Source: Fragum whitleyi (Eukaryota; Mollusca; Bivalvia; Cardiida; Cardiidae). From it: a stretch of 64,000 nucleotides of DNA. The number at the start of each line of letters is the position of its first letter. Position 1 is the stretch's first letter. The position numbers and the translations under genes are program-made. Below, one piece after another: positions 11,666-24,500 of this stretch. The stretch spans positions 60,948,566-61,012,565 of the forward strand of contig OX411547.1 in NCBI GenBank assembly GCA_948146395.1, given 5' to 3'. The notes under the pieces were generated by a model that was not told where the DNA came from, did not search any database, and saw only the letters and a list, made by a program, of their open reading frames with translations.

Positions 11666-14600
11666 AGGTCCAGCCTAAGGGGTAGAAAAACTGCGTACCA
11701 AGTCGCCAAAAAGTGAAGAAATTGGGCTTGTTTTGGTCTTTTCAAACGCGAACCGCATACCCTTCTGCTGTGCTGCCTGACCCGGGCTCGCATGAGTGAC
11801 CAGGGGACCATCTGAACCTGCAACGCTCCGAGTTTCGGGTCGACGGGTCAAGGCAAAGGGGTAGAAAACTGCCTACCAAGTTGCCAACAGTGAAGGCCTT
11901 TGTGTTTGTTGGGGTTTTTCAGCAGTGAACCGCGGACCCTTGGGCTGAGCGGGCTGACCTGGGCTCGCGCGAGTGACCAGGGGACCACCCGAACCTGCAA
12001 AATTCCGAGTTTCGGGTCGATCGGTCAAGCCCAAGGGGTAGAAAACCGCCTGCCAAGTTGCCAACAGTGAAGGCCTTGGGGCTTGTTTTGGTCTTTTCAA
12101 CAGTGAACCGCATACCCTTCCGCTGTGCGGTCTGACCTGGGCTCGCGCGAGTGACCACGGGACCACCTGAAGCTGCAACGCTCCGAGTTTCGGGTCGATC
12201 AGTCAAGGTCAAGGTCGACCCATTTGGCCAGGTATGCCAATTTGAGCGGCATAGAGCATTGGCTTCGGCCGTGCGGTCTGATCTGGGCTCGAGCGAGAGA
12301 CCAGGGGACCACCCCAACCTGCAATGCCCAGAGTTCCGGGTCGATAGGTCCAGCCTAAGGGGTAGAAAAACTGCGTACCAAGTCGCCAAAAAGTGAAGAA
12401 ATTGGGTTGTTTTGGTCTTTTCAAACGCGAACCGCATACCCTTCTGCTGTGCTGCCTGACCCGGGCTCGCGCGAGTGACCAGGGGACCATCTGAACCTGC
12501 AACGCTCCGAGTTTCGGGTCGACGGGTCAAGGCAAAGGGGTAGAAAACTGCCTACCAAGTTGCCAACAGTGAAGGCCTTTGGGTTTTTTGGGGTTTTTCA
12601 GCAGTGAACCGCGGTCCCTTGGGCTGAGCGGGCTGACCTGGGCTCGCGCGAGTGACCAGGGGACCACCCGAACCTGCAACATTCCGAGTTTCGGGTCGAT
12701 CGGTCAAGCCCAAGGGGTAGAAAACCGCCTGCCAAGTTGCCAACAGTGAAGGCCTTGGGGCTTGTTTTGGTCTTTTCAACAGTGAACCGCATACCCTTCC
12801 GCTGTGCGGTCTGACCTGGGCTCGCGCGAGTGACCACGGGACCACCTGAAGCTGCAACGCTCCGAGTTTCGGGTCGATCAGTCAAGGTCAAGGTCGACCC
12901 ATTTGGCCAGGTATGCCAATTTGAGCGGCATAGAGCATTGGCTTCGGCCGTGCGGTCTGATCTGGGCTCGCGCGAGAGACCAGGGGACCACCCCAACCTG
13001 CAATGCCCAGAGTTCCGGGTCGATAGGTCGAGCCTAAGGGGTAGAAAAACTGCGTACCAAGTCGCCAAAAAGTGAAGAAATTGGGCTTGTTTTGGTCTTT
13101 TCAAACGCGAACCGCATACCCTTCTGCTGTGCTGCCTGACCCGGGCTCGCGCGAGTGACCAGGGGACCATCTGAACCTGCAACGCTCAGAGTTTCGGGTC
13201 GACAGGTCAAGGCAAAGGGGTAGAAAACTGCCTACCAAGTTGCCAACAGTGAAGGCCTTTGGGTTTGTTGGGGTTTTCCAGCAGTGAACCGCGGACCCTT
13301 GGGCTGAGCGGGCTGACCTGGGCTTGCGCGAGTGACCAGGAGACCACCCGAACCTGCAACATTCCAAGTTTCGGGTCGATCGGTCAAGCCCAAGGGGTAG
13401 AAAACCGCCTGCCAAGTTGCCAACAGTGAAGGCCTTGGGGCTTGTTTTGGTCTTTTCAACAGTGAACCGCATACCCTTCCGCTGTGCGGTCTGACCTGGG
13501 CTCGCGCGAGTGACCACGGGACCACCTGAAGCTGCAACGCTCCGAGTTTCGGGTCGATCAGTCAAGGTCAAGGTCGACCCATTTGGCCAGGTATGCCAAT
13601 TTGAGCGGCATAGAGCATTGGCTTCGGCCGTGCGGTCTGATCTGGGCTCGCGCGAGAGACCAGGGGACCACCCCAACCTGCAATGCCCAGAGTTCCGGGT
13701 CGATAGGTCCAGCCTAAGGGGTAGAAAAACTGCGTAACAAGTCGCCAAAATGTGAAGAAATTGGGCTTGTTTTGGTCTTTTCAAACGCGAACCGCATACC
13801 CTTCTGCTGTGCTGCCTGACCCGGGCTCGCGCGAGTGACCAGGGGACCATCTGAACCTGCAACGCTCCGAGTTTCGGGTCGACGGGTCAAGGCAAAGGGG
13901 TAGAAAACTGCCTACCAAGTTGCCAACAGTGAAGGCCTTTGGGTTTTTGGGGGTTTTTCAGCAGTGAACCGCGGACCCTTGGGCTGAGCGGGCTGACCTG
14001 GGCTCGCGCGAGTGACCAGGGGACCACCCGAACCTACAACATTCCGAGTTTCGGGTCGATCGGTCAAGCCCAAGGGGTAGAAAACCGCCTGCCAAGTTGC
14101 CAACAGTGAAGGCCTTGGGGCTTGTTTTGGTCTTTTCAACAGTGAACCGCATACCCTTCCGCTGTGCGGTCTGACCTGGGCTCGCGCGAGTGACCACGGG
14201 ACCACCTGAAGCTGCAACGCTCCGAGTTTCGGGTCGATCAGTCAAGGTCAAGGTCGACCCATTTGGCCAGGTATGCCAATTTGAGCGGCATAGAGCATTG
14301 GCTTTGGCCGTGCGGTCTGATCTGGGCTCGCGCGAGAGACCAGGGGACCACCCCAACCTGCAATGCCCAGAGTTCCGGGTCGATAGGTCCAGCCTAAGGG
14401 GTAGAAAAACTGCGTACCAAGTCGCCAAAAAGTGAAGAAATTGGGCTTGTTTTGGTCTTTTCAAACGCGAACCGCATACCCTTCTGCTGTGCTGCCTGAC
14501 CCGGGCTCGCGCGAGTGACCAGGGGACCATCTGAACCTGCAACGCTTAGAGTTTCGGGTCGACGGGTCAAGGCAAAGGGGTAGAAAACTGCCTACCAAGT

Positions 14601-17600
14601 TGCCAACAGTGAAGGCCTTTGGGTTTGTTGGGGTTTTCCAACAGTGAACCGCGGACCCTTGGGCTGAGCGGGCTGACCTGGGCTTGCGCGAGTGACCAGG
14701 AGACCACCCGAACCTGCAAAAATTCCAAGTTTCGGGTCGATCGGTCAAGCCCAAGGGGTAGAAAACCGCCTGCCAAGTTGCCAACAGTGAAGGCCTTGGG
14801 GCTTGTTTTGGTCTTTTCAACAGTGAACCGCATACCCTTCCGCTGTGCGGTCTGACCTGGGCTCGCGCGAGTGACCACGGGACCATCTGAAGCTGCAACA
14901 CTCCGAGTTTCGGGTCGATCAGTCAAGGTCAAGGTCGACCCATTTGGCCAGGTATGCCAATTTGAGCGGCATAGAGCATTGGCTTTGGCCGTGCGGTCTG
15001 ATCTGGGCTCGCGCGAGAGACCAGGGGACCACCCCAACCTGCAATGCCCAGAGTTCCGGGTCGATAGGTCCAGCCTAAGGGGTAGAAAAACTGCGTACCA
15101 AGTCGCCAAAAAGTGAAGAAATTGGGCTTGTTTTGGTCTTTTCAAACGCAAACCGCATACCCTTCTGCTGTGCTGCCTGACCCGGGCTCGCGCGAGTGAC
15201 CAGGGGACCATCTGAACCTGCAACGCTCCGAGTTTCGGGTCGACGGGTCAAGGCAAAGGGGTAGAAAACTGCCTACCAAGTTGCCAACAGTGAAGGCCTT
15301 TGGGTTTGTTGGGGTTTTTCAGCAGTGAACCGCGGACCCTTGGGCTGAGTGGGCTGACCAGGGCTTGCGCGAGTGACCAGGGGACCACCCGAACCTTCAA
15401 CATTCCGAGTTTCGGGTCGATCGGTCAAGCCCGAGGGGTAGAAAACCGCCTGCCAAGTTGCCAACAGTGAAGGCCTTGGGGCTTGTTTTGGTCTTTTCAA
15501 CAGTGAACCGCATACCCTTCCGCTGTGCGGTCTGACCTGGGCTCGCGCGAGTGACCACGGGACCACCTGAAGCTGCAACGCTCCGAGTTTCGGGTCGATC
15601 AGTCATGGTCAAGATCGACCCATTTGGCCAGGTATGCCAATTTGAGCGGCATAGAGCATTGGCTTCGGCCGTGCGGTCTGATCTGGGCTCGCGCGAGAGA
15701 CCAGGGGACCACCCCAACCTGCAATGCCCAGAGTTCCGGGTCGATAGGTCAAGCCTAAGGGGTAGAAAAACTGCGTACCAAGTCGCCAAAAAGTGAAGAA
15801 ATTGGGCTTTTTTTGGTCTTTTCAAACGCGAACCGCATACCCTTCTGCTGTGCTGCCTGACCCGGGCTCGCGCGAGTGACCAGGGGACCATCTGAACCTG
15901 CAACGCTCCGAGTTTCGGGTCGACGGGTCAAGGCAAAGGGGTAGAAAACTGCCTACCAAGTTGCCAACAGTGAAGGCCTTTGGGTTTGTTGGGGTTTTTC
16001 AGCAGTGAACCGCGGACCCTTGGGCTGAGCGGGCTGACCTGGGCTCGCGCGAGTGACCAGGGGACCACCCGAACCTGCAACATTCTGAGTTTCGGGTCGA
16101 TCGGTCAAGCCCAAGGGGTAGAAAACCGCCTGCCAAGTTGCCAACAGTGAAGGCCTTGGGGCTTGTTTTGGTCTTTTCAACAGTGAACCGCATACCCTTC
16201 CGCTGTGCGGTCTGACCTGGGCTCGCGCGAGTGACCACGGGACCACCTGAAGCTGCAACGCTCCGAGTTTCGGGTCGATCAGTCAAGGTCAAGGTCGACC
16301 CATTTGGCCAGGTATGCCAATTTGAGCGGCATAGAGCATTGGCTTCGGCCGTGCGGTCTGATCTGGGCTCGCGCGAGAGACCAGGGGACCACCCCAACCT
16401 GCAATGCCCAGAGTTCCGGGTCGATAGGTCGAGCCTAAGGGGTAGAAAAACTGCGTACCAAGTCGCCAAAAAGTGAAGAAATTGGGCTTGTTTTGGTCTT
16501 TTCAAACGCGAACCGCATACCCTTCTGCTGTGCTGCCTGACCCGGGCTCGCGCGAGTGACCAGGGGACCATCTGAACCTGCAACGCTCCGAGTTTCGGGT
16601 CGACGGGTCAAGGCAAAGGGGTAGAAAACTGCCTACCAAGTTGCCAACAGTGAAGGCCTTTGGGGTTTTTGGGGTTTTTCAGCAGTGAACCGCGGACCCT
16701 TGGGCTGAGCGGGCTGACCTGGGCTCGCACGAGTGACCAGGGGACCACCCGAACCTGCAACATTCCGAGTTTCGGGTCGATCGGTCAAGCCCAAGGGGTA
16801 GAAAACCGCCTGCCAAGTTGCCAACAGTGAAGGCCTTGGGGCTTGTTTTGGTCTTTTCAACAGTGAACCGCATACCCTTCCGCTGTGCGGTCTGACCTGG
16901 GCTCGCGCGAGTGACCACGGGACCACCTGAAGCTGCAACGCTCCGAGTTTCGGGTCGATCAGTCAAGGTCAAGGTCGACCCATTTGGCCAGGTATGCCAA
17001 TTTGAGCGGCATAGAGCATTGGCTTCGGCCGTGCGGTCTGATCTGGGCTCGCGCGAGAGACCAGGGGACCACCCCAACCTGCAATGCCCAGAGTTCCGGG
17101 TCGATAGGTCGAGCCTAAGGGGTAGAAAAACTGCGTACCAAGTCGCCAAAAAGTGAAGAAATTGGGCTTGTTTTGGTCTTTTCAAACGCGAACCGCATAC
17201 CCTTCTGCTGTGCTGCCTGACCCGGGCTCGCGCGAGTGACCAGGGGACCATCTGAACTTGCAACGCTCCGAGTTTCGGGTCGACGGGTCAAGGCAAAGGG
17301 GTAGAAAACTGCCTACCAAGTTGCCAACAGTTAAGGCCTTTGGGTTTGTTGGGGTTTTTCAGCAGTGAACCGCGGACCCTTGGGCTGAGCGGGCTGACCT
17401 GGGCTCGCTCGAGTGACCAGGGGACCACCCGAACCTGCAACATTCCGAGTTTCGGGTCGATCGGTCAAGCCCAAGGGGTAGAAAACCGCCTGCCAAGTTG
17501 CCAACAGTGAAGGCCTTGGGGCTTGTTTTGGTCTTTTCAACAGTGAACCGCATACCCTTCCACTGTGCGGTCTGACCTGGGCTCGCGTGAGTGACCACGG

Positions 17601-20600
17601 GACCACCTGAAGCTGCAACGCTCCGAGTTTCGGGTCGATCAGTCAAGGTCAAGGTCGACCCATTTGGCCAGGTATGCCAATTTGAGCGGCATAGAGCATT
17701 GGCTTCGGCCGTGCGGTCTGATCTGGGCTCGCGCGAGAGACCAGGGGACCACCCCAACCTGCAATGCCCAGAGTTCCGGGTCGATAGGTCGAGCCTAAGG
17801 GGTAGAAAAACTGCGTACCAAGTCGCCAAAAAGTGAAGAAATTGGGCTTGTTTTGGTCTTTTCAAACGCGAACCGCATACCCTTCTGCTGTGCTGCCTGA
17901 CCCGGGCTCGCGCGAGTGACCAGGGGACCATCTGAACCTGCAACGCTCCGAGTTTCGGGTCGACGGGTCAAGGCAAAGGGGTAGAAAACTGCCTACCAAG
18001 TTGCCAACAGTGAAGGCCTTTGGGGTTTTTGGGGTTTTTCAGCAGTGAACCGCGGACCCTTGGGCTGAGCGGGCTGACCTGGGCTCGCGCGAGTGACCAG
18101 GGGACCACCCGAACCTGCAACATTCCGAGTTTCGGGTCGATCGGTCAAGCCCAAGGGGTAGAAAACCGCCTGCCAAGTTGCCAACAGTGAAGGCCTTGGG
18201 GCTTGTTTTGGTCTTTTCAACAGTGAACCGCATACCCTTCCGCTGTGCGGTCTGACCTGGGCTCGCGCGAGTGACCACGGGACCACCTGAAGCTGCAACG
18301 CTCCGAGTTTCGGGTCGATCAGTCAAGGTCAAGGTCGACCCATTTGGCCAGGTATGCCAATTTGAGCGACATAGAGCATTGGCTTCGGCCGTGCGGTCTG
18401 ATCTGGGCTCGCGCGAGAGACCAGGGTACCACCCCAACCTGCAATGCCCAGAGTTCCGGGACGATAGGTCCAGCCTAAGGGGTAGAAAAACTGCGTACCA
18501 AGTCGCCAAAAAGTTAAGAAATTGGGCTTGTTTCAGTCTTTTCAAACGCGAACCGCATACCCTTCTGCTGTGCTGCCTGACCCGGGCTTGCGCGAGTGAC
18601 CAGGGGACCATCTGAACCTGCAACGCTCCGAGTTTTGGGTCGACGGGTCAAGGCAAAGGGGTAGAAAACTGCCTACCAAGTTGCCAACAGTGAAGGCCTT
18701 TGGGGTTTTTGGGGTTTTTCAGCAGTGAACCGCGGACCCTTGGGCTGAGCGGGCTGACCTGGGCTCGCGCGAGTGACCAGGGGACCACCCGAACCTGCAA
18801 CATTCCGAGTTTCGGGTCGATCGGTCAAGCCCAAGGGGTAGAAAACCGCCTGCCAAGTTGCCAACAGTGAAGGCCTTGGGGCTTGTTTTGGTCTTTTCAA
18901 CAGTGAACCGCATACCCTTCCGCTGTGCGGTCTGACCGGGGCTCGCGCGAGTGACCACGGGACCACCTGAAGCTGCAACGCTCCGAGTTTCGGGTCGATC
19001 AGTCAAGGTCAAGGTCGACCCATTTGGCCAGGTATGCCAATTTGAGCGGCATAGAGCATTGGCTTCGGCCGTGCGGTCTGATCTGGGCTCGCGCGAGAGA
19101 CCAGGGGACCACCCCAACCTGCAATGCCCAGAGTTCCGGGTCGATAGGTCCAGCCTGAGGGGTAGAAAAACTGCGTACCAAGTCGCCAAAAAGTGAAGAA
19201 ATTGGGCTTGTTTTGGTCTTTTCAAACGCGAACCGCATACCCTTCTGCTGTGCTGCCTGACCCGGGCTCGCGCGAGTGACCAGGGGACCATCTGAACCTG
19301 CAACGCTCCGAGTTTCGGGTCGATGGGTCAAGGCAAAGGGGTAGAAAACTGCCTACCAAGTTGCCAACAGTGAAGGCCTTTGGGTTTGTTGGGGTTTTTC
19401 AGCAGTGAACCGCGGACCCTTGGGCTGAGCGGGCTGACCTGGGCTCGCGCGAGTGACCAGGGGACCACCCGAACCTGCAACATTCTGACTTTCGGGTCGA
19501 TCGGTCAAGCCCAAGGGGTAGAAAACCGCCTGCCAAGTTGCCAACAGTGAAGGCCTTGGGGCTTGTTTTGGTCTTTTCAACAGTGAACCGCATACCCTTC
19601 CGCTGTGCGGTCTGACCTGGGCTCGCGCGAGTGACCACGGGACCACCTGAAGCTGCAACGCTCCGAGTTTCGGGTCGATCAGTCAAGGTCAAGGTCGACC
19701 CATTTGGCCAGGTATGCCAATTTGAGCGGCATAGAGCATTGGCTTCGGCCGTGCGGTCTGATCTGGGCTCGCGCGAGAGACCAGAGGACCACCCCAACCT
19801 GCAATGCCCAGAGTTCCGGGTCGATAGGTCCAGCCTAAGGGGTAGAAAAACTGCGTACCAAGTCGCCAAAAAGTGAAGAAATTGGGCTTGTTTTGGTCTT
19901 TTCAAACGCGAACCGCATACCCTTCTGCTGTGCTGCCTGACCCGGGCTCACGCGAGTGACCAGGGGACCATCTGAACCTGCAACGCTCCGAGTGTCGGGT
20001 CGACGGGTCAAGGCAAAGGGGTAGAAAACTGCCTACCAAGTTGCCAACAGTGAAGGCCTTTGGGGTTTTTGGGGTTTTTCAGCAGTGAACCGCGGACCCT
20101 TGGGCTGAGCGGGCTGACCTGGGCTCGCGCGAGTGACCAGGGGACCACCCGAACCTGCAAAATTCCGAGTTTCGGGTTGATCGGTCAAGCCCAAGTGGTA
20201 GAAAACCGCCTGCCAAGTTGCCAACAGTGAAGGCCTTGGGGCTTGTTTTGGTCTTTTCAACAGTGAACTGCATACCCTTCCGCTGTGCGGTCTGACCTGG
20301 GCTCGCGCGAGTGACCAGGGGACCACCTGAAGCTCCAACGCTCCGAGTTTCGGGTCGATCAGTCAAGGTCAAGGTCGACCCATTTGGCCAGGTATGCTTA
20401 TTTGAGCGGCATAGAGCATTGGCTTCGGCCGTGCGGTCTGATCTGGGCTCGCGCGAGAGACCAGGGGACCACCCCAACCTGCAATGCCCAGAGTTCCGGG
20501 TCGATAGGTCCAGCCTAAGGGGTAGAAAAACTGCGTACCAAGTCGCCAAAAAGTGAAGAAATTGGGCTTGTTTTGGTCTTTTCAAACGCGAACCGCATAC

Positions 20601-21364
20601 CCTTCTGCTGTGCTGCCTGACCCGGGCTCGCGCGAGTGACCAGGGGACCATCTGAACCTGCAACACTCCGAGTTTCGGGTCGACGGGTCAAGGCAAAGGG
20701 GTAGAAAACTGCCTACCAAGTTGCCAACAGTGAAGGCCTTTGGGTTTGTTGGGGTTTTTCAGCAGTGAACCGCGGACCCTTGGGCTGAGCGGGCTGACCT
20801 GGGCTCGCGCGAGTGACCAGGGGACCACCCGAACCTGCAACATTCCGAGTTTCGGGTCGATCGGTCAAGCCCAAGGGGTAGAAAACCGCCTGCCAAGTTG
20901 CCAACAGTGAAGGCCTTGGGGCTTGTTTTGGTCTTTTCAACAGTGAACCGCATACCCTTCCGCTGTGCGGTCTGACCTGGGCTCGCGCGAGTGACCACGG
21001 GACCACCTGAAGCTGCAACGCTCCGAGTTTCGGGTCGATCAGTCAAGGTCAAGGTCGACCCATTTGGCCAGGTATGCCAATTTGAGCGGCATAGAGCATT
21101 GGCTTCGGCCGTGCAGTCTGATCTGGGCTCGCGCGAGAGACCAGGGGACCACCCCAACCTGCAATGCCCAGAGTTCCGGGTCGATAGGTCCAGCCTAAGG
21201 GGTAGAAAAACTGCGTACCAAGTCGCCAAAAAGTGAAGAAATTGGGCTTGTTTTGGTCTTTTCAAACGCGAACCGCATACCCTTCTGCTGTGCTGCCTGA
21301 CCCAGGCTCGCGCGAGTGACCAGGGGACCATCTGAACCTGCAACGCTCTGAGTTTCGGGTCGAC

Positions 21365-21541
21365 GGGTCAAGGCAAAGGGGTAGAAAACTGCCTACCAAG
21401 TTGCCAACAGTGAAGGCCTTTGGGTTTTTGGGGGTTTTTCAGCAGTGAACCGCGGACCCTTGGGCTGAGCGGGCTGACCTGGGCTCGCGCGAGTGACCAC
21501 GGGACCACCTGAAGCTGCAACGCTCCGAGTTTCGGGTCGAT
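21365..21541. repeat. C/D hybrid subunit (178-bp deletion)
   Basis: The front half is C (GGGTCAAGG start, GGGTTTTTGGGGG tract, TGAGCGGGCTGACC). The part after the CTCGCGCGAGTGACCA core is D (ACGGGACCACCTGAAGCTGC). The result is a three-subunit HOR of 502 bp instead of 680. The switch lies in the core shared by C and D, as expected of unequal exchange one subunit out of register. Confidence 0.9.
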
Positions 21542-24500
21542 CAGTCAAGGTCAAGGTCGACCCATTTGGCCAGGTATGCCAATTTGAGCGGCATAGAGCA
21601 TTGGCTTCGGCCGTGCGGTCTGATCTGGGCTCGCGCGAGAGACCAGGGGACCACCCCAACCTGCAATGCCCAGAGTTCCGGGTCGATAGGTCCAGCCTAA
21701 GGGGTAGAAAAACTGCGTACCAAGTCGCCAAAAAGTGAAGAAATTGGGCTTGTTTTGGTCTTTTCAAACTCGAATCGCATACCCTTCTGCTGTGCTGCCT
21801 GACCCGGGCTCGCGCGAGTGAGCAGGGGACCATCTGAACCTGCAACGCTCCGAGTTTCGGGTCGACAGAACAAGGCAAAGGGGTAGAAAACTGCCTACCA
21901 AGTTGCCAACAGTGAAGGCCTTTGGGTTTGTTGGGGTTTTTCAGCAGTGAACCGCGGACCCTTGTGCTGAGCGGGCTGACCTGGGCTTGCGCGAGTGACC
22001 AGGGGACCACCCGAACCTGCAACATTCCGAGTTTCGGGTCGATCGATCAAGCCCAAGGGATAGAAAACCGCCTGCCAAGTTGCCAACAGTGAAGGCCTTG
22101 GGGCTTGTTTTGGTCTTTTCAACAGTGAACCGCATACCCTTCCGCTGTGCGGTCTGACCTGGGCTCGCGCGAGTGACCACGGGACCACCTGAAGCTGCAA
22201 CGCTCCGAGTTTCGGGTCGATCAGTCAAGGTCAAGGTCGACCCATTTGGCCAGGTATGCCAATTTGAGCGGCATACAGCATTGGCTTCGGCTGTGCGGTC
22301 TGATCTGGGCTCGCGCGAGAGACCAGGGGACCACCCCAACCTGCAATGCCCAGAGTTCCGGGTCGATAGGTCCAACCTAAGGGGTAGAAAAACTGCGTAC
22401 CAAGTCGCCAAAAAGTGAAGAAATTGGGCTTGTTTTGGTCTTTTCAAACGCGAACCGCATACCCTTCTGCTGTGCTGCCTGACCCGGGCTCGCGCGAGTG
22501 ACCAGGGGACCATCTGAACCTGCAACGCTCCGAGTTTCGGGTCGACGGGTCAAGGCAAAGGGGTAGAAAACTGCCTACCAAGTTGCCAACAGTGAAGGCC
22601 TTTGGGTTTTGGGGGGTTTTTCAGCAGTGAACCGCGGACCCTTGGGCTGAGCGGGCTGACCTGGGCTCGCGCGAGTGACCAGGGGACCACCCGAACCTGC
22701 AACATTCCGAGTTTCGGGTCGATCGGTCAAGCCCAAGGGGTAGAAAACCGCCTGCCAAGTTGCCAACAGTGAAGGCCTTGGGGCTTGTTTTGGTCTTTTC
22801 AACAGTGAACCGCATACCCTTCCGCTGTGCGGTCTGACCTGGGCTCGCGCGAGTGACCACGGGACCACCTGAAGCTGCAACGCTCCGAGTTTCGGGTCGA
22901 TCAGTCAAGGTCAAGGTCGACCCATTTGGCCAGGTATGCCAATTTGAGCGGCATAGAGCATTGGCTTCGGCCGTGCGGTCTGATCTGGGCTCGCGCGAGA
23001 GACCAGGGGACCACCCCAACCTGCAATGCCCAGAGTTCCGGGTCGATAGGTCGAGCCTAAGGGGTAGAAAAACTGCGTACCAAGTCGCCAAAAAGTGAAG
23101 AAATTGGGCTTGTTTTGGTCTTTTCAAACGCGAACCGCATACCTTTCTGCTGTGCTGCCTGACCCGGGCTCGCGCGAGTGACCAGGGGACCATCTGAACC
23201 TGCAACGCTCCGAGTTTCGGGTCGACGGGTCAAGGCAAAGGGGTAGAAAACTGCCTACCAAGTTGCCAACAGTGAAGGCCTTTGGGTTTGTTGGGGTTTT
23301 TCAGCAGTGAACCGCGGACCCTTGGGCTGAGCGGGCTGACCTGGGCTCGCGTGAGTGACCAGGGGACCACCCGAACCTGCAACATTCCGAGTTTCGGGTC
23401 GATCGGTCAAGCCCAAGGGGTAGAAAACCGCCTGCCAAGTTGCCAACAGTGAAGGCCTTGGGGCTTGTTTTGGTCTTTTCAACAGTGAACCGCATACCCT
23501 TCCGCTGTGCGGTCTGACCTGGGCTCGCGCGAGTGACCACGGGACCACCTGAAGCTGCAACGCTCCGAGTTTCGGGTCGATCAGTCAAGGTCAAGGTCGA
23601 CCCATTTGGCCAGGTATGCCAATTTGAGCGGCATAGAGCATTGGCTTCGGCCGTGCGGTCTGATCTGGGCTCGCGCGAGAGACCAGGGGACCACCCCAAC
23701 CTGCAATGCCCAGAGTTCCGGGTCGATAGGTCCAGCCTAAGGGGTAGAAAAACTGCGTACCAAGTCGCCAAAAAGTGAAGAAATTGGGCTTGTTTTGGTC
23801 TTTTCAAACGCGAACCGCATACCCTTCTGCTGTGCTGCCTGACCCGGGCTCGCGCGAGTGACCAGGGGACCATCTGAACCTGCAACGCTCCGAGTTTCGG
23901 GTCGACGGGTCAAGGCAAAGGGGTAGAAAACTGCCTACCAAGTTGCCAACAGTGAAGGCCTTTGGGTTTGTTGGGGTTTTTCAGCAGTGAACCGCGGACC
24001 CTTGGGCTGAGCGGGCTGACCTGGGCTCGCGCGAGTGACCAGGGGACCACCCGAACCTGCAACATTCCGAGTTTCGGGTCGATCGGTCAAGCCCAAGGGG
24101 TAGAAAACCGCCTGCCAAGTTGCCAACAGTGAAGGCCTTGGGGCTTGTTTTGGTCTTTTCAACAGTGAACCGCATACCCTTCCGCTGTGCGGTCTGACCT
24201 GGGCTCGCGCGAGTGACCACGGGACCACCTGAAGCTGCAACGCTCCGAGTTTCAGGTCGATCAGTCAAGGTCAAGGTCGACCCATTTGGCCAGGTATGCC
24301 AATTTGAGCGGCATAGAGCATTGGCTTCGGCCGTGCGGTCTGATCTGGGCTCGCGTGAGAGACCAGGGGACCACCCCAACCTGCAATGCCCAGAGTTCCG
24401 GGTCGATAGGTCCAGCCTAAGGGGTAGAAAAACTGCGTACCAAGTCGCCAAAAAGTGAAGAAATTGGGCTTGTTTTGGTCTTTTCAAACGCGAACCGCAT

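Noticed and set aside
13101..13862. 253-codon minus-strand frame, the longest in the satellite
   Set aside because: It arises because a single base change removes the stop codon that normally ends the 194-codon frame. It is the same satellite reading continued.
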